64,000 bases of DNA, taken from assembly GCA_039654915.1 (NCBI GenBank), contig CM077598.1:78582041-78646040 (forward strand), written 5' to 3'. Of the stretch, positions 10,191 to 22,256 are shown one piece after another. Source of the stretch: Aquilaria yunnanensis (Eukaryota; Streptophyta; Magnoliopsida; Malvales; Thymelaeaceae). Each line of letters begins with the position of its first letter. Position 1 is the first letter of the stretch. Below the pieces are notes generated by a model, which was not told the DNA's origin, did no database searches, and saw only the letters and a list, made by a program, of their open reading frames with translations. A program made the translations under genes and the position numbers.

Positions 10191-12308
10191 TGTCACACCT
10201 CACACAGGCCCTGGTCCAAAATTCTAAGTTTAACTCCCAAACCTAGAATTTAATTTCAAGTTCTTCAATTCGGCCAAACAAGCAAAGACACCATTAAGTC
10301 TTATTTTCTTAAGGTGGAAAGCCTAGGAGGTGGCCCAGGAGGCTTTAAAACAAATCCATAGTTTACTTGCAGCAGATGTAAGGCCCAACACCACTAACTT
10401 GCAAAACAAGCAAGGCTTTAATAGTTTACTTGCATGACAAGCAAGGCAACACTTAATGAAAGTTAAGTGCTTAAATGGTGTGCAATCAAGTGTACTACGT
10501 AAATGTCAACCAAGAAGCCCACAGTAATTACTTGGGTTTGAAAAACACATGTTGATATGCACATGATCTTCTCGGCCAACAAAGGTACATAAGGTGGTTC
10601 ACAACATTTCATGCTTCACATTCACATATACAAGCATAAGTCCTTAACCATTCATATAGATGCCAAACCTTGGCCCAAAGCATCCAACATATGTACATGT
10701 CCAAAACCATCCATAAGGTCATACACATAACTTGGCACATAAGTCCAGCAAAACCAACACAAAGCTAGGTATCCAAGACTACATATATATACACAAAATG
10801 GTAGTCTACCTAGTATCCAACATAGCTACATGCCATGAACCCAAAAGTCTACCAAAGCCAAGTTATAGTACAATCCATGACCACTAATGGTCAAATAGTA
10901 CCTTAAGGATCCCATACAAAAGCACACACTGCAACACCAACCCAATAGCCATGTTCATTGTCATAAAGGTGAACACTATGATCAGAGCCAAAGTCCAAGT
11001 ATCCATACTGCACTCCTACACAGGTCCCAACACTACAAGCCTGCAAACTTAGCACATAAGTCTTGGCCAACTTGTAATGCACAAAACCCATAAGCCAAGC
11101 ACACATTGGCACATACCTTGACAACTAAGCAAGCTAGCACAAAACACAAGCACAAAACAAGTAAGCACTATTCAGGCCAAATGTCTTTTCCTGAAAAACA
11201 AGTAGGATGGGCAGTGAGTATAAAAGTCAGTAGAGTTCACTGATGGGTTTCGGGAGCCAAACAGCGCAGCGAAATTTAACCAAAACCCTCCAGGATCCAA
11301 GTGAAAACGGGGTAAACCGGGTGTTCAAAAATTTTCATACCTAATTTTCGGTTGAGATTTCTCACTCATCTGTAGAGTCGAATCACAAAACCTGAACAGT
11401 TGACGTGTTTAGGCTCTCTATGGTATCCACACGAGCCTCTCGGGATCACCACACTTCCGCCACGTCCCAGCAGATGAGTTTCTCTTGGGCTCACAGTGTT
11501 AGCTTGCATCCTCCAAGGAATTGCAAGAGAAGAGTGCGGCTGTCCTTTTGGGAGGCTAGGGCAAGGAGACCTGCGAATTTCTCACTAGAAGTTGTATTTA
11601 TAGTGAGACTCAACTTCCAGGCCTAATAGGTTTCAAAGCCCTAATCCAATTAGGCTTCAATTTCGGGCTTAACAATGGCTCAACTATTGGGCCCATTATT
11701 AATACGAAATTATTATGAAACCAAAACCCAAATTATTAGCCCATGCACTCTAATGATCCAAATAGCTCTATGTGTGAGACCCAATAGGCTCTTACCACGT
11801 TGGCAATGATCATAAATCATGTTTATGATCATAAGCAATGAGCGGTGTCTAGCAACACATCATTGCTACCCAAGTGACAAGATTGTTGATGATTCGACTA
11901 AACCTTTATGATCATCACTGATATATGCCATTGTCCCTTTGTCCAAGATATCAAGACTAAGCACGAGACAGGAAATGTGTCACTCTCATATAGCGCAATC
12001 TTTTGTTTCTTGATTACCGAGTAGACCAACTTAAACTTATGACTTTGATATCGTATATCAACTCATCCGAGCATGGCCATACATTTTTCTAAGTCTTACT
12101 TTATCAAGGGGCCCGAAGATATCACTCCCGTTACATAAGAGGGACAAATCCCATCTTGATCATACAAATCCCTCCGCATGATATGTGACATACCCAATGA
12201 CCTCCTTCAAGTTCACTCAGTTACGAGCAACAAAGGAAAGTATCAAAGTATGTGACTCACATGTAAGAAACCTTGATGATCTTAGGTCGAAGGACTACAT
12301 ATACCATG

Positions 12309-13168
12309 TGATAGCCGAAGGGCTATCGCCTCTCTCAGTACATACATCCTGCCAATAGTATGGTCAGGAAAACTGGGGTTACCCGAAAGAGGCGATATCA
12401 CGGACCTCGGAAGTAGCGAAGCCAAAATACCCCGAACTCGAGACTTCGGCTAGAACGTCAAGAATTCCAAGGATGCCACCGGCTCCCTCGGGGGACCAAA
12501 CGGATTACCTTCGGAGATGAAGAACCAGCTATTTCAAGCAGGAAAGAATCTCCCCGAAGGCGGAACCCTCGAACCAGGGAACTCCCCGAACTTTAGGCAT
12601 AATTCCCGAAGAAGGGCGTCTATACCGAAAGACGACCTCGTCGGAGAACCTCGGGAGTATGGCATGGGCATTTAAGGAGCCTCTGACATGTCGCCCACAT
12701 GCGCTACACGTCGCCTTGAAGAGCGGTCTGACACGCCGATGCCATCCAAGTCTTGTCACGACCTGTCTCGGTCCCACACCCGAGGAGCCTACAATCGACT
12801 ACCTGTCCCTTACGCCCGGAAGTACAGATCGCATTTGACCGAACACGTGTCGTGATCTGAACGGGCTAGGCACCACTATAAATACCAGGAAACAAGCCCT
12901 GGCAAAGGATCCGACCCCTCTCCCTGAGAAAACACGAACAGGCAACACCACCTAGCCTCTTAGTGCTTTTCCTCCATCTCCTCTCAGAACACTGACTTGG
13001 GCGTCGGAGGCTCCTCCCCGGAAAAACACTCCGGGGACCTCCTGACCTCTTTTCTTCTGAGCATTTCAGGCACGTTCCTCTGGGAAACCTTTGCTCCAGA
13101 TGTCCTCCCTCACATGAAGTCCCTCCCGAAGTCATAATGTCACCTGACGAAGATGCTACCGGGCATCA
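12309..13168 (+). repeat. 5' LTR of element E (860 bp)
   Basis: It runs from TGATAGCCGAAGGGCTATC to CCGGGCATCA. It has a G-box (12844-12849), TATA box (12877-12884), a perfect U5 hairpin (13016-13036) and an ATG at 13137 in frame with gag. Confidence 0.95.
12877..12884 (+). promoter_or_regulatory. TATA box in 5' LTR of E
   Basis: TATAAATA lies 28 bases after a CACGTG G-box. It would be the start-site element for the genomic RNA of E. Confidence 0.6.
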
Positions 13169-14348
13169 TTTGGCGCCGTCTGTGGGAGTTCACCCTCAGG
13201 TCGCTGTTGTTGAAACTCGGCGTTCAAAGGACAAGGGACTTCTGAAGTCCTCGTCCGCGCCTCAAGCTCAACCGGCTACTGAGCAAACCCTTCCAGGGAC
13301 TTCCTCGCCTGAGGAAGAACATTCTCTAGTCATAACTATGAGTTTTCTGTACGACTTCCAGCGCTCTATTGTGGATGAAATGACGCAGCAAATAGACCAA
13401 AGATGGCCGCAACCAACGCAGGCCCAAAGGCCTTCCTCGCTAGCACTCCCTCGGGAGAAAAGCCCGAGATCAGCTTACCGGAGTTCAGGAAGTGGGGATC
13501 CGCGTGATGAGTCCTCAACGGAAAGCATACCCCTCAGGGGATGACCTAAGGGGCCAGTAGGGCCTAAACGGCCTAAAACCCCACGCCAAAAGAGTTCATC
13601 GCCTGAGGCAAAGTCACCATCCCCTCGGTGGCAAAGTCCGTCCCCGAAAAGGCGCCGGCAATCTCCCTTCCCAGAAGCCTACAAGCACCAGGAAGAAGAG
13701 CCCAGTGCCACGATCCTTGTGGAGAAAATATTAGCGAGGTTGGAGAAAGTGGAAAAACAGGTAGCTCGCAAACCAGTATGGGCCAGGCTATTTGAAACTT
13801 TCTGTGGGGATGAATCGCCGTTCACCCGAGCAGTAGTCGAGGCAGCCATGCCAAGTGACTTTCGGGTGCCTCGGCTGGAAAGCTATGATGGCCGAACTAA
13901 CCCACAGGCTCATCTAACTAAATACAAATGTAGCATGGTGTTACACGGTGCTGATGATGCTACTTTGTGCAAATGCTTTGAGGTTACCCTCGCAGGGCCC
14001 GCAACGGCGTGGTATAACTCATTGGCCCCTGGAACCATCAGGGAGTTTCAGGAGCTGTCCACGCCCTTTACGCAGCAGTTCATTGGAAGCCGTCCGACGG
14101 CGAAGATGCCGGTCCAGATGTTCGACATAGCTCAGAAGAACGGAGAAACCATTCGCGACTATGTCGAAAGGTTTAATGGAGAGGCCCTAAGTGTTCCAGA
14201 CTTTCGGCCCGAAATACGCATCCTCGCCATGACACGGGGCCTTTGGAGGGACTCACAGCTATTCTACGAGTTTTCCAAGGACCCCCCGGACACGCTTGGC
14301 GAATTCTACCGAAGGGCCGAGCAGCACATGACGACCGAAGAGCTGTGA
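13137..14348 (+). pseudogene. Gag of element E, broken
   Basis: The frame starts at an ATG inside the LTR, crosses the PBS as HHLAPSVG and continues into gag. A TGA follows RG near 13542. The gag core then reads from about 13719 (MPSDFRVPRLESYDG, TGPATAWYN-like core, NGETIRDYVERF) to a TGA at 14346 after TTEEL. The zinc-knuckle region at about 14570-14640 (FCQFHRDHGHDTEDC) lies beyond further stops near 14393 and 14661, at least one of them a CAG-to-TAG change relative to C. Confidence 0.85.
13171..13188 (+). other. Primer-binding site of element E
   Basis: TGGCGCCGTCTGTGGGAG begins two bases after the LTR. The first nine bases match the complement of the tRNA-Asp 3' end. Confidence 0.7.
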
Positions 14349-14687
14349 ATGGGTGGACCAAAGAATGATCACACCCGTCCTGAAGGGTCTGGCTAGCAAA
14401 CAAAGTACCTGGCTGAACAGGCAGGGCGACCTCGGAGGTTTAGGGGAAGGAAACCTCCTCCAAACTTCACTCCCCTGAACACTACAAGAGCCAATATCCT
14501 CATGACAATGGAGAGGCAGGGAGCCCAGATTCAGTGGCCAAGGGCTATGACCGCTGACAACAAGAAGAATATGAAAAAGTTCTGCCAGTTTCATCGCGAC
14601 CACGGGCACGACACTGAAGATTGCTTCCAACTGAAAATGTATATTGAGTCACTGATAAAATGAGGCCAACTCCGGCGTTATCTACGA

Positions 14688-15380
14688 ATGCCTTCCCCGA
14701 AGGGAAGAAAGGAGGGGGAAGGAAAGGCTGATGACGAGCAGTACGACTCCGATAGACGAAGGAACCGAAGTCCAAAGAGGCGTCTTCCGCCCCCGGCGGG
14801 AGTGATACAAACAATCATGATGGGACTGCCATCCTCGGAAAGAAAGAGGAAAGCCAGAGAAATATCAATGATGGAATATCAAAATCCGTCGAAGAAACTG
14901 ACCCGAAAGGATGGTTCCACCGTCATCTTTCCCCATGACGATCCACTGTTGGTCATGGCAAGAATAGGAAATTGGGACATCAAAAGGGTATTACTTGATG
15001 ATGGATCAAACGCCGAAGTCCTGTTCTCGCATCTGTTGCCGAGCTTGGGAATATCCAACACCGACCTCAAGCCCGTTGCTTCGCCAACTTTTGAGGTGGG
15101 GCCGTCCGAACTGCCTGTCCTCGGATGGATCGGCCTCCCCCTGATGATGAGAGGAGGTTCAGTAAACGAGATAGATGAATTATTTGCCTCCACAATGACA
15201 AGGTTCATTGTCATGGATGTCCCTTGGTCATATAACGCGATCCTTGGAAGGCAAACACAAGGAAATCTGCACATTCACTCGGATGTAAAGTACTTAACCT
15301 TCACTTTCACCCCCAAGGATGGAGACGCGGAAATCTTTATCGATCAAGGCAAAGTAAGGAAAGTGTTCATCAAAGCGTGA
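14688..15380 (+). pseudogene. Protease region of element E
   Basis: This 230-codon piece contains an Arg/Lys-rich linker and an aspartic protease with LLDDGSNAEVLF, then the conserved flap-like stretch ending in ILGRQTQGNLH. It ends at a TGA after FIKA, where C continues with TRKAP. The active-site DDGS replaces the common D[ST]G and is shared with A, C, J and K. Confidence 0.85.
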
Positions 15381-15410
15381 AAGGCCCCAGTAACCAACCT
15401 CGCACAAACT

Positions 15411-16304
15411 ATGGATGTAGAGGTTTTGTCAGATGGAAGGCCAAAAGAGGGAGAGGCAGAAGATCCCGCGAAGGTAGAAATAGAAGGAGTAGAACTTGTC
15501 CCGGGCCGAAATACCCGAATAGGGAAAAACTTGGACGAAGGTGACAAGAAAAGACTTGTATCCTTTCTACTGATGAATAAAGACCTGCTTGCCTACTCGC
15601 CGAAAGATATGCCAGGGGTAGACCCTCGCATAATACAGCATAGCCTTAAAGTAAGTCCGAAAGCAAAACCTGTCCGGAAAAAGAAGCGGGGCATCTCAGT
15701 CTATAAAAATAACTTCGTCAAAATTGAAGTCCAGCGCTTATTAGACGCAGATGTAATCAGGGAAGTCAAGTACCCCGAATGGTTGAGCAATGTGGTTATC
15801 GCCACAAAAGAAGGGAGCAGTAAGCTCCGAATGTGCATCGACTTTAGAAACTTGAATGACGCTTGCCCAAAAGATTCATATCCTTTCCTACCAATAGACC
15901 AGTTGGTAGACTCAACTGCCGAATACGGGCTCTTGAGTTTCCTGGACGCCTTCAGTGGGTATCATCAAATAAGGATGGACCCCGAAGATGAGGAGAAAAC
16001 CGCCTTCATCACCGAGGGTGGAACGTATTGTTACATCAGGATGCCGTTCGGGCTAAAAAATGCGGGAGCTACCTACCAGAGGTTGATGAGCAAGGTCTTT
16101 AAGGACCAAATAGGGAGGAACATGGAAGTTTGCGTCGAGGACATGATAGTCAAAAGCAAGCTGCCTTGCGACCACGTCATAGATCTAAAGGAGACTTTCC
16201 ACCAGCTCAGAACCTTTGAAATTCGCCTCAATCCCGAAAAAATGCATCTTTGGCGTAACGTCGGGAAAGTTTCTTGGGTACATGGTGTCAGAAAGAGGCA
16301 TTGA
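15411..16304 (+). pseudogene. Reverse transcriptase of element E, N-terminal piece
   Basis: It carries the RT fingers and palm (LRMCIDFRNLNDACPKDSYP, FLDAFSGYHQIRMDP). The catalytic YVDD of C is replaced by CVED (about 16130-16141), so the first catalytic Asp of the pair is lost. A frameshift near 16240-16255 separates it from the next piece. Confidence 0.87.
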
Positions 16305-17727
16305 TGCTAACCCAGAGAAAGTTAAGGCTCTGCTTGAATTCCGAACCCCCATCACAGTGAAAGACGTGCAGAGACTCACCGAAAGGATAACCTCTCTTAG
16401 CAGGTTCATTTCCAGGTATGGAGACCGGTGTCGAGCATTCTTCAAAGTCCTCACTAAGGCAACAAAAAAGGAGGGCGACCTCGGATGTGATGATCATCCT
16501 TGGAATAAGGACTGCCAAAAGGCTTGGGAAGAACTCAAAGCCTATGTGGTCCGTCTGCCTACTCTTCGGCAACCTCGCGAGGGAGAGTCCCTCGTGTTGT
16601 ACCTCGCAGTCACAGAAAAAACAGTAAGCTCGGTCCTTGTGAAAGAGGAGGGGCTGAAGCAATGGCTGGTTTATTACGTAAGCAAGTCCCTGCACGGCGC
16701 CGAAGTTAGGTATCCCTTGCTACAAAAAGCTATATATGCCCTGGTACTGGCGGGAAGAAGACTACGGCCATATTTTCAGGCTCACCCAATCATCGTCCGA
16801 AGTAGTCTACCTTTACGGGACGTCATGAGGAAAGTTGATCATTCGGGAAGACTTTCCAAATGGTGTATAGAGCTGGGCGAGTACGACATTACTTATGAAC
16901 CTCGGAAAGCCGTAAAAGTGCAAGCTCTAGCAGACTTCATTGCCGAAGTACCCATCACCGAGGGCAGCCATTCGGATCCTGGCGAAGGTGAGCTAGAATG
17001 GACTTTGTACGTAGACGGAGCCTCAGGGTCTGAACACCAGGGAGCTGGGATAATTATCAGAGGCCTCGAAGGTCTAGAAGTAATGAAGGCCATCAAGTTC
17101 GGCTTTAACGTCACCAACAATATGGCTGAATACGAAGCCCTCATAGCAGGGTTACGCCTGGCCAGAAAAATTGGTGTAAGAAACTTGAAAGCCCACAGTG
17201 ATTCCCAACTGGTAGTTCGACAAATAGTAGGGGACTATGGGGCGAAGGACCCGACCTTGGCAAAATACCATGAACTGGTAGCAAAGCTTATCCGGGAGTT
17301 CGACACCGTACGAATAAAAAATGTGCCTCATCGAGATAATGCCGAGGCAGATTGCTTGGCGAAGTCGAAAACATGCACCGAGGTGCTAAACCACCCGAGC
17401 ATCACAGTGCTGAGCATAGTAACTTCGGGAAAAGGCTGGAAAGATCCGATAAAAAGGTATCTCGCAACCAGTGAGCTCTCCGAAGACCCCAGCGAAGCTA
17501 CAAAAGTACGAAGACGTTCTGGTTGTTTCTTCCTAATCAGAGAAGAATTATATCGGCAGGGGTATGCAAATCCACTACAGAGGTGTGTTGGCGAAGAACA
17601 TACTGAAATGATCCTCGAAGAAGTTCACGAAGGCGCTTGTGGTTCGCACATTGGAACCGATGCCCTGGCAGCAGTTATACTTCGCCAAGGATACTTTTGG
17701 CCTACCCTAAGAAAAGACGCTAGGTAG
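16216..17727 (+). pseudogene. RT end, RNase H, archaeal-like RNase H and integrase zinc region of E
   Basis: A 503-codon frame runs from the RT thumb (FGVTSGKFLGYMVSERGID) through the Ty3-type RNase H (YYVSKSLHGAEVRYPLLQKA), the second RNase H (LYVDGASGSEHQGAG, AEYEALIAGL, AHSDSQLVV) and the integrase zinc region. It ends at a TAG where C has CAG in RQFVQK. Confidence 0.87.
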
Positions 17728-17787
17728 TTCATCCAGAAATGTGGGAATTGCCAAAGACACACGAGTATCCAAAGGGCACCCTCGAAA

Positions 17788-18669
17788 TTGGTAACTTCGG
17801 CTGACTATCCCCGGCCCTTCGCAGTTTGGGGCATAGACCTCATTGGGCCACTCCCGACAGCGCCTGGAGGCGTGAAGTTCTGCGTGGTCGTAGTAGATTA
17901 TTTCTCCAAATGGGTTGAGGCAAAACCCTTGGCGACTATCTCGGCAAAAGATGTGCAGAAGTTCGTATGGAAGAACATTGTGTGCAGATTTGGCATACCG
18001 AGGGTGTTAGTAGCCGATAATGGATCCCAATTTACGGACAAAAGGTTCCAAGAATTTATCAATAACCTCGGAATAAAAATGCACTTCGCCCCAGTGGCTC
18101 ACCCCCAAAGCAATGGGCAAGTAGAAGTATCTAATAGGACCATAAAAGATGGTCTGAAAAAGAGGTTGGGGAAGCAAAAGGGAAATGGCCAGGAGAGCTC
18201 CCAAATGTGTTATGGAGCTACCAAACAACACCCCGAAGAGCCACAGGGGAAACACCTTTTTCACTTGTTTTCGGTACACAGGCCATCATCCCAATTGAGG
18301 TAGTACAACCATCGGTGCGAGTACAAGTGTTTGATGAAAAGGGAAATGACCTCGGCCTAAGAGCCAAGCTGGACCTCGTCGGCGAGCACAGAGAAATAGC
18401 CAAGCTGAGAAGAAAAGCCTTTCAGCAAAGAGTGGCCGCGGCTATAAACTTGCGCACTAGGCCGAAGGGAATAAAGGAAGGAGACCTCGTTCTCCGAAAG
18501 CTGAATTTGGGCCGCGAAGGCCATCCCACAGAGTACTTCGCACAAATTGGGAAGGTCTTTATCTGGTAGTTGCCGAACTGCGAAAAGGAGTTTACAAGCT
18601 CGGCGATGCTGAAGGTGTAGAATTAAAAAATACATGGCATTCGGATGCCTTGAAAAAATTCTATGCTTA
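17788..18669 (+). pseudogene. Integrase core and C terminus of element E
   Basis: The core shows GIDLIGP, VADNGSQF and NGQVEVSNR, the D, D and E of integrase. A frameshift near 18170 (KRLG then KQKGNG) moves the frame to 18207-18569, and another near 18540 disrupts the C-terminal domain. The ancestral stop is TAG at 18667-18669. Confidence 0.85.
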
Positions 18670-19083
18670 GGATTTTGGTGGGAAAATTGTACAAGTTAGA
18701 AAAATTTCTAAGTACAAAAGTTTCTTAGGAAAATTTTCTAAGTACAGAAGCTTCTTTTCACCAGAACAGTCATCGCCGAAAGAAAGCTTATTTACAAAGG
18801 TTATCAACCTTCTCTGAAGATTGGAGATTCACCTAAGAGAATTTCCCGAGGGTGATTCCAAGGCTAATTGGCGTGATAAGTCTAGCTATGATCTTCCGAA
18901 GTCTCTTGAGCGAACGTGTTCGGGACAATGAGAAATAAAAGATTTTGTGCAACAGACTTAGCCAAAAATTCATGAAAGAAGGAGTCTTTATTAACAAAGA
19001 TGGATCTGAGTATAGAGAAGGAAGCTCACCAAAATAAGAAGTACAAAAAAGGAGAAAAAGAAGGCAAAGGGCCCTAAAAGAGA
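18670..19083. other. Non-coding convergence region of element E
   Basis: This 414-bp stretch lies between the ends of gag-pol (plus) and the antisense gene (minus). It holds one copy, near 18892-18926, of the GAGCGAACGTGTTC hairpin motif that is repeated seven times at the same place in C. I see no gene. Confidence 0.65.
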
Positions 19084-21567
19084 CTAAGGGACCTCGGTGT
19101 CTCGGGAGCCACCAGCTCCTGCGTCCTTGTCCACCGCCTTCGGCGCCGGAAGAGGAAATGGCAAGTTGAGGTGCTCAATTTTTTACCAAGACCACCGAGG
19201 CCCCTCGGGGATGTTTAGGGCCGCCAAAAAGGAGAGGTCCAGACCCGGAAACCTCTGCAGAACTTGATGACGAGCGAGGCAAAAGCCATCTTGAAAACCG
19301 ACCTTGGTCGCTTGGTCGGACTTCTCCTTCGCAACAGCTAAGTCCTCGAGCTCTTTTTCTAGGTCAGCGATCTCCTTTTTCAGTGCCTTCATCTTCTTCT
19401 TCTTTGGCTCCTTCTTCAAAGACTCGACCTCGGCCTGGAGCGCGGCCTTCTCAGCAAGCACCTTTGCCAGGAGAGCCTCAGACTCTGACTTCTCCTTTTG
19501 ATATGCCTCATTTGCCGAAGTCAGCTCTGCCACCTTGGAACCGAGGTAAGATATCTTTTGGGAGGAGTCCTTTAGAAGGTCCTCTTTTTCCTTCAACAAC
19601 TCCTCCCGAACGGCAGCAACCTCCTTCTTTGCAGCCTGAGCCGTCTCCAAATTCTTTGCGACCAAGTCGGAGCACATGACCTTGGATTTCTCCACACAGT
19701 CTAAGGCCCAGGCTCGGAATGCTGCTTGCTTCGCTGCCCAAACTCTAAGGGGGCCGGTGTACCCCAACAGCTGCAAAGTAAGAACAAAGTTAGTAAGGCA
19801 AAAAAAAAATAATAAATAAATAAAAAAATAAAAAAAAAATAAAAAAATAAAAAAATGAGTCAAACACTTAGAAGAAATCAAAAGGAAAACAAGGCGCGAA
19901 GTATACCTTGGCAGTGTGCTCAGAAACTTTTGCAGCAAGGGACTCTTCGTCCGGACAAGCCTTAGAAATAGCCTGGAAAGAGGCCTCGGTGAGGATCCCC
20001 TTTGAAATTTGGTTGGCCATTTGCTGGCAGTCGCCGGAGTACAAGTTCATGTCCTCCGTAAATGACCAGAAAGGCTCCCTCGGGAGCTTCCCCTTCGGGA
20101 TATGGGAATCCCAAAGGGCCCGTTTCCGGGCGTGCTCGGCCACCCACCCCGAAGATGGTACCTCCTCTGCACGGCAAGACAAGAAACTTGATAAGGCAAG
20201 CAATTCTCAAAGTTCAAAAAATAAAAATACTGCAGCTTGTCCAAAGAACGAACCTGGCGGCACCTCGGTGACATCATCGTCAGCGTCTTGGACCCTCTCG
20301 GCAGAAATTTCCTTGCTTTTTCCCTTCTGGCGCTCCTCGGCAGAAGGCACTTCCACCAAGGCGTCCAGAAGAGCCGCCGAGGAAGTGAGACTCCGAGAAA
20401 GGGCGTTAGCAGCGACCTCGGTCGGTGGGGCAATAGCAGCATCAGGCTCTTCGCGCGCCTCCTCGGGAATTTCCGGGTGAGGAAGAGGCGCGTCTTTCTT
20501 CGCCCGTTTTGCCGATGATGGCCCGGTCCTAGACGATTTCCGCCTTCGGGAGACAGCCTTATTTGTTTGCTCCCCCTTCTCGGCTTGACCGAGGAAGAGC
20601 GCCTTGTAGTAAGCAGCGGACTCGTCGCCCATCTCTGAAACAGAAGGAAAACATCAGTGTGAGTCTAAGATGTATCTATAACAAAAAACTTTTGAGATAA
20701 CTTATGCTCACAAAAGGTCTCGTAAGTAACCTCCTCCCGAAGGAGTTTTACCAGCCAGGAGTCTTTCCCTGCGATGGCAGGAGCCGGCATCTCGAGGTCC
20801 GTCTCGTGCTCCTTCACTACCCCTAGCTCCCGAAGGACCTCCTCGGTCATCAGTTTCCACATGATGGGGAAGGGGTAGAGGGAGCGTGAAGGGACCTCGG
20901 AGTCCCAGTCGGAGATTGCCTGGATCCATTTGTCGAAGTCCACGAATCTGGCCGCCAACTCAGGAGTCAGCAGCCTCTTCGGGTCTACAACATCCGTCTC
21001 CAGCCTTCCCGAAGCCAACTCGATCGGAACGTACGACCAGGCCTCCTCCATCTTCAGAAAAAAGAATTTTTCTTGCCACCCTCGCCAGCTGTCCTTAGTG
21101 GTGAAGGTGAACATATACTTTTTGCTCCCTGATCCTCGAGGCAGCATAAAGTAAAAGTGACCTTTCGGGACCGCGTAAAGGTTATAGTACTGCATAAAAA
21201 GAATGAAATGGGGTTATATTTTGAAAACGCCGCACATGCAAAGGAAGGCGTTGAAATAGCAGTACGAGTTCGGGGGAAGTTGATTTATGGCAATGCCATG
21301 AAATTGGAAAAAATCGCAAAACACCCTCGAGGGAGGAAACCGAAGTCCGGCCTTCAGTTGGGCGCGAAAAACGGTAACCTCTTTTCGGTGGTTTATAAAA
21401 CTGACCACCTGAGGGCCAGGAAGTGTGGTGATGGCGTAAGAAGGAAGAAAAAACTTTTTGGTCCATCTTTCTAATTTTTCTGAAGAAGTACAGCAAGTAT
21501 CATTGAGAAGAGGAAGCCAGCTCTCTGGGATGGGGGAAACAGACATAAGAGGAGTTGGCGAAGACAT
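19084..21567 (-). pseudogene. Four-exon antisense gene of element E, broken
   Basis: By comparison with C and J the exons are 21567-20706, 20634-20254, 20166-19907 and 19770-19084, all on the minus strand. Exon 3 is 260 nt and phases match. Three lesions are visible: a TAA at the codon after CGVFKI near 21214, a change of the intron-1 donor from GT to AT (20705-20704), and a TAA after GPRWSW (19185-19183). The protein would have a gypsy-type transposon domain in exon 1, basic patch SRRRKSSRTGPSSAKRAKK in exon 2 and a coiled coil in exon 4. Its function is unknown. Confidence 0.8.
19798..19857. repeat. A-rich low-complexity tract
   Basis: A run of AAATAAATAAAA-type sequence lies inside intron 3 of the antisense gene of E. 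On the gene's own strand it is a T-rich tract upstream of the splice acceptor. Confidence 0.8.
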
Positions 21568-22256
21568 TTTCAAAGAAAAAAGGACTTCGGGGGACGAAAA
21601 ACTGACTTCGGGAAAGCTTTCAGAAAAGCAAAAGAGCACAGAAAATCAAAGGATTTTGAGAGTCAAAACCCACCAAACGCTTTGCCAAAATCTGGGTTCA
21701 GAGTCACCGTCATAAAAGGTAGCCGGAAATCACCTGAGAAAAAGCACCGCCGCTAAAAATGCAAAAACAGTTGAGAGCAGGGGAAGAGCAAAAGCAGAAC
21801 AAAAGGAACTTATGACAGAATAGGCTATATATAGGCCGAAGGCGGATAGGCGAATCGGCGTCATAAGTACTCCACGAAGGCGAACAGTCGCCATAACTGC
21901 TCCTTGCATCCAAAAAGGCGTGCCTGCCATAACCGATGGAGTCCCGTCCAATGATAGCATGCCACGTGTCAGCCGCCGTGCCAAATAAGGGACACGCCTT
22001 GTAACACCCTTAAACCCTGGGCGCGCCACTCCAGACTGACACGCTTGGTTTTGAGACGCGACGTTGCGCAGACCTACAAAAGGAAAGAAGTGGGTTACCT
22101 CGAAGGCACCAAAAGACAGGCTATGGTCGAACAGCCTATGTCTTCGGGCAAAAGGGTGCTTCTGCAGCACAGGTATTACACCCAAGACCCTCGAAGGGCG
22201 CCCTCAGAAAGCCTATAAACCGAAGTTTTCACTTCGGCCTCCCGAAGGGGGGCATG
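21568..22256. promoter_or_regulatory. Upstream region of the antisense gene of E, ending in the PPT
   Basis: This 689-bp stretch lies between the antisense start codon and the 3' LTR. A minus-strand TATATATA (21826-21833) sits about 260 bases upstream of the antisense ATG, and J has a similar box at about 270 bases. The polypurine tract is 22243-22256 (GAAGGGGGGCATG preceded by C). I see no other gene. Confidence 0.55.
21826..21833 (-). promoter_or_regulatory. Candidate TATA box of the antisense gene in E
   Basis: CCTATATATAGCC reads as a TATA box on the minus strand, 259 bases before the first exon's ATG (21567). Position is conserved with J (44050-44056). Confidence 0.5.

Noticed and set aside
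19771..19938. Hydrophobic N terminus of a minus-strand reading frame (FFIFLFFFYFFIYLLFFF), a possible membrane anchor
   Set aside because: It is the translation of intron 3 of the antisense gene of E, a T-rich tract between a GT donor and an AG acceptor conserved in C and J.
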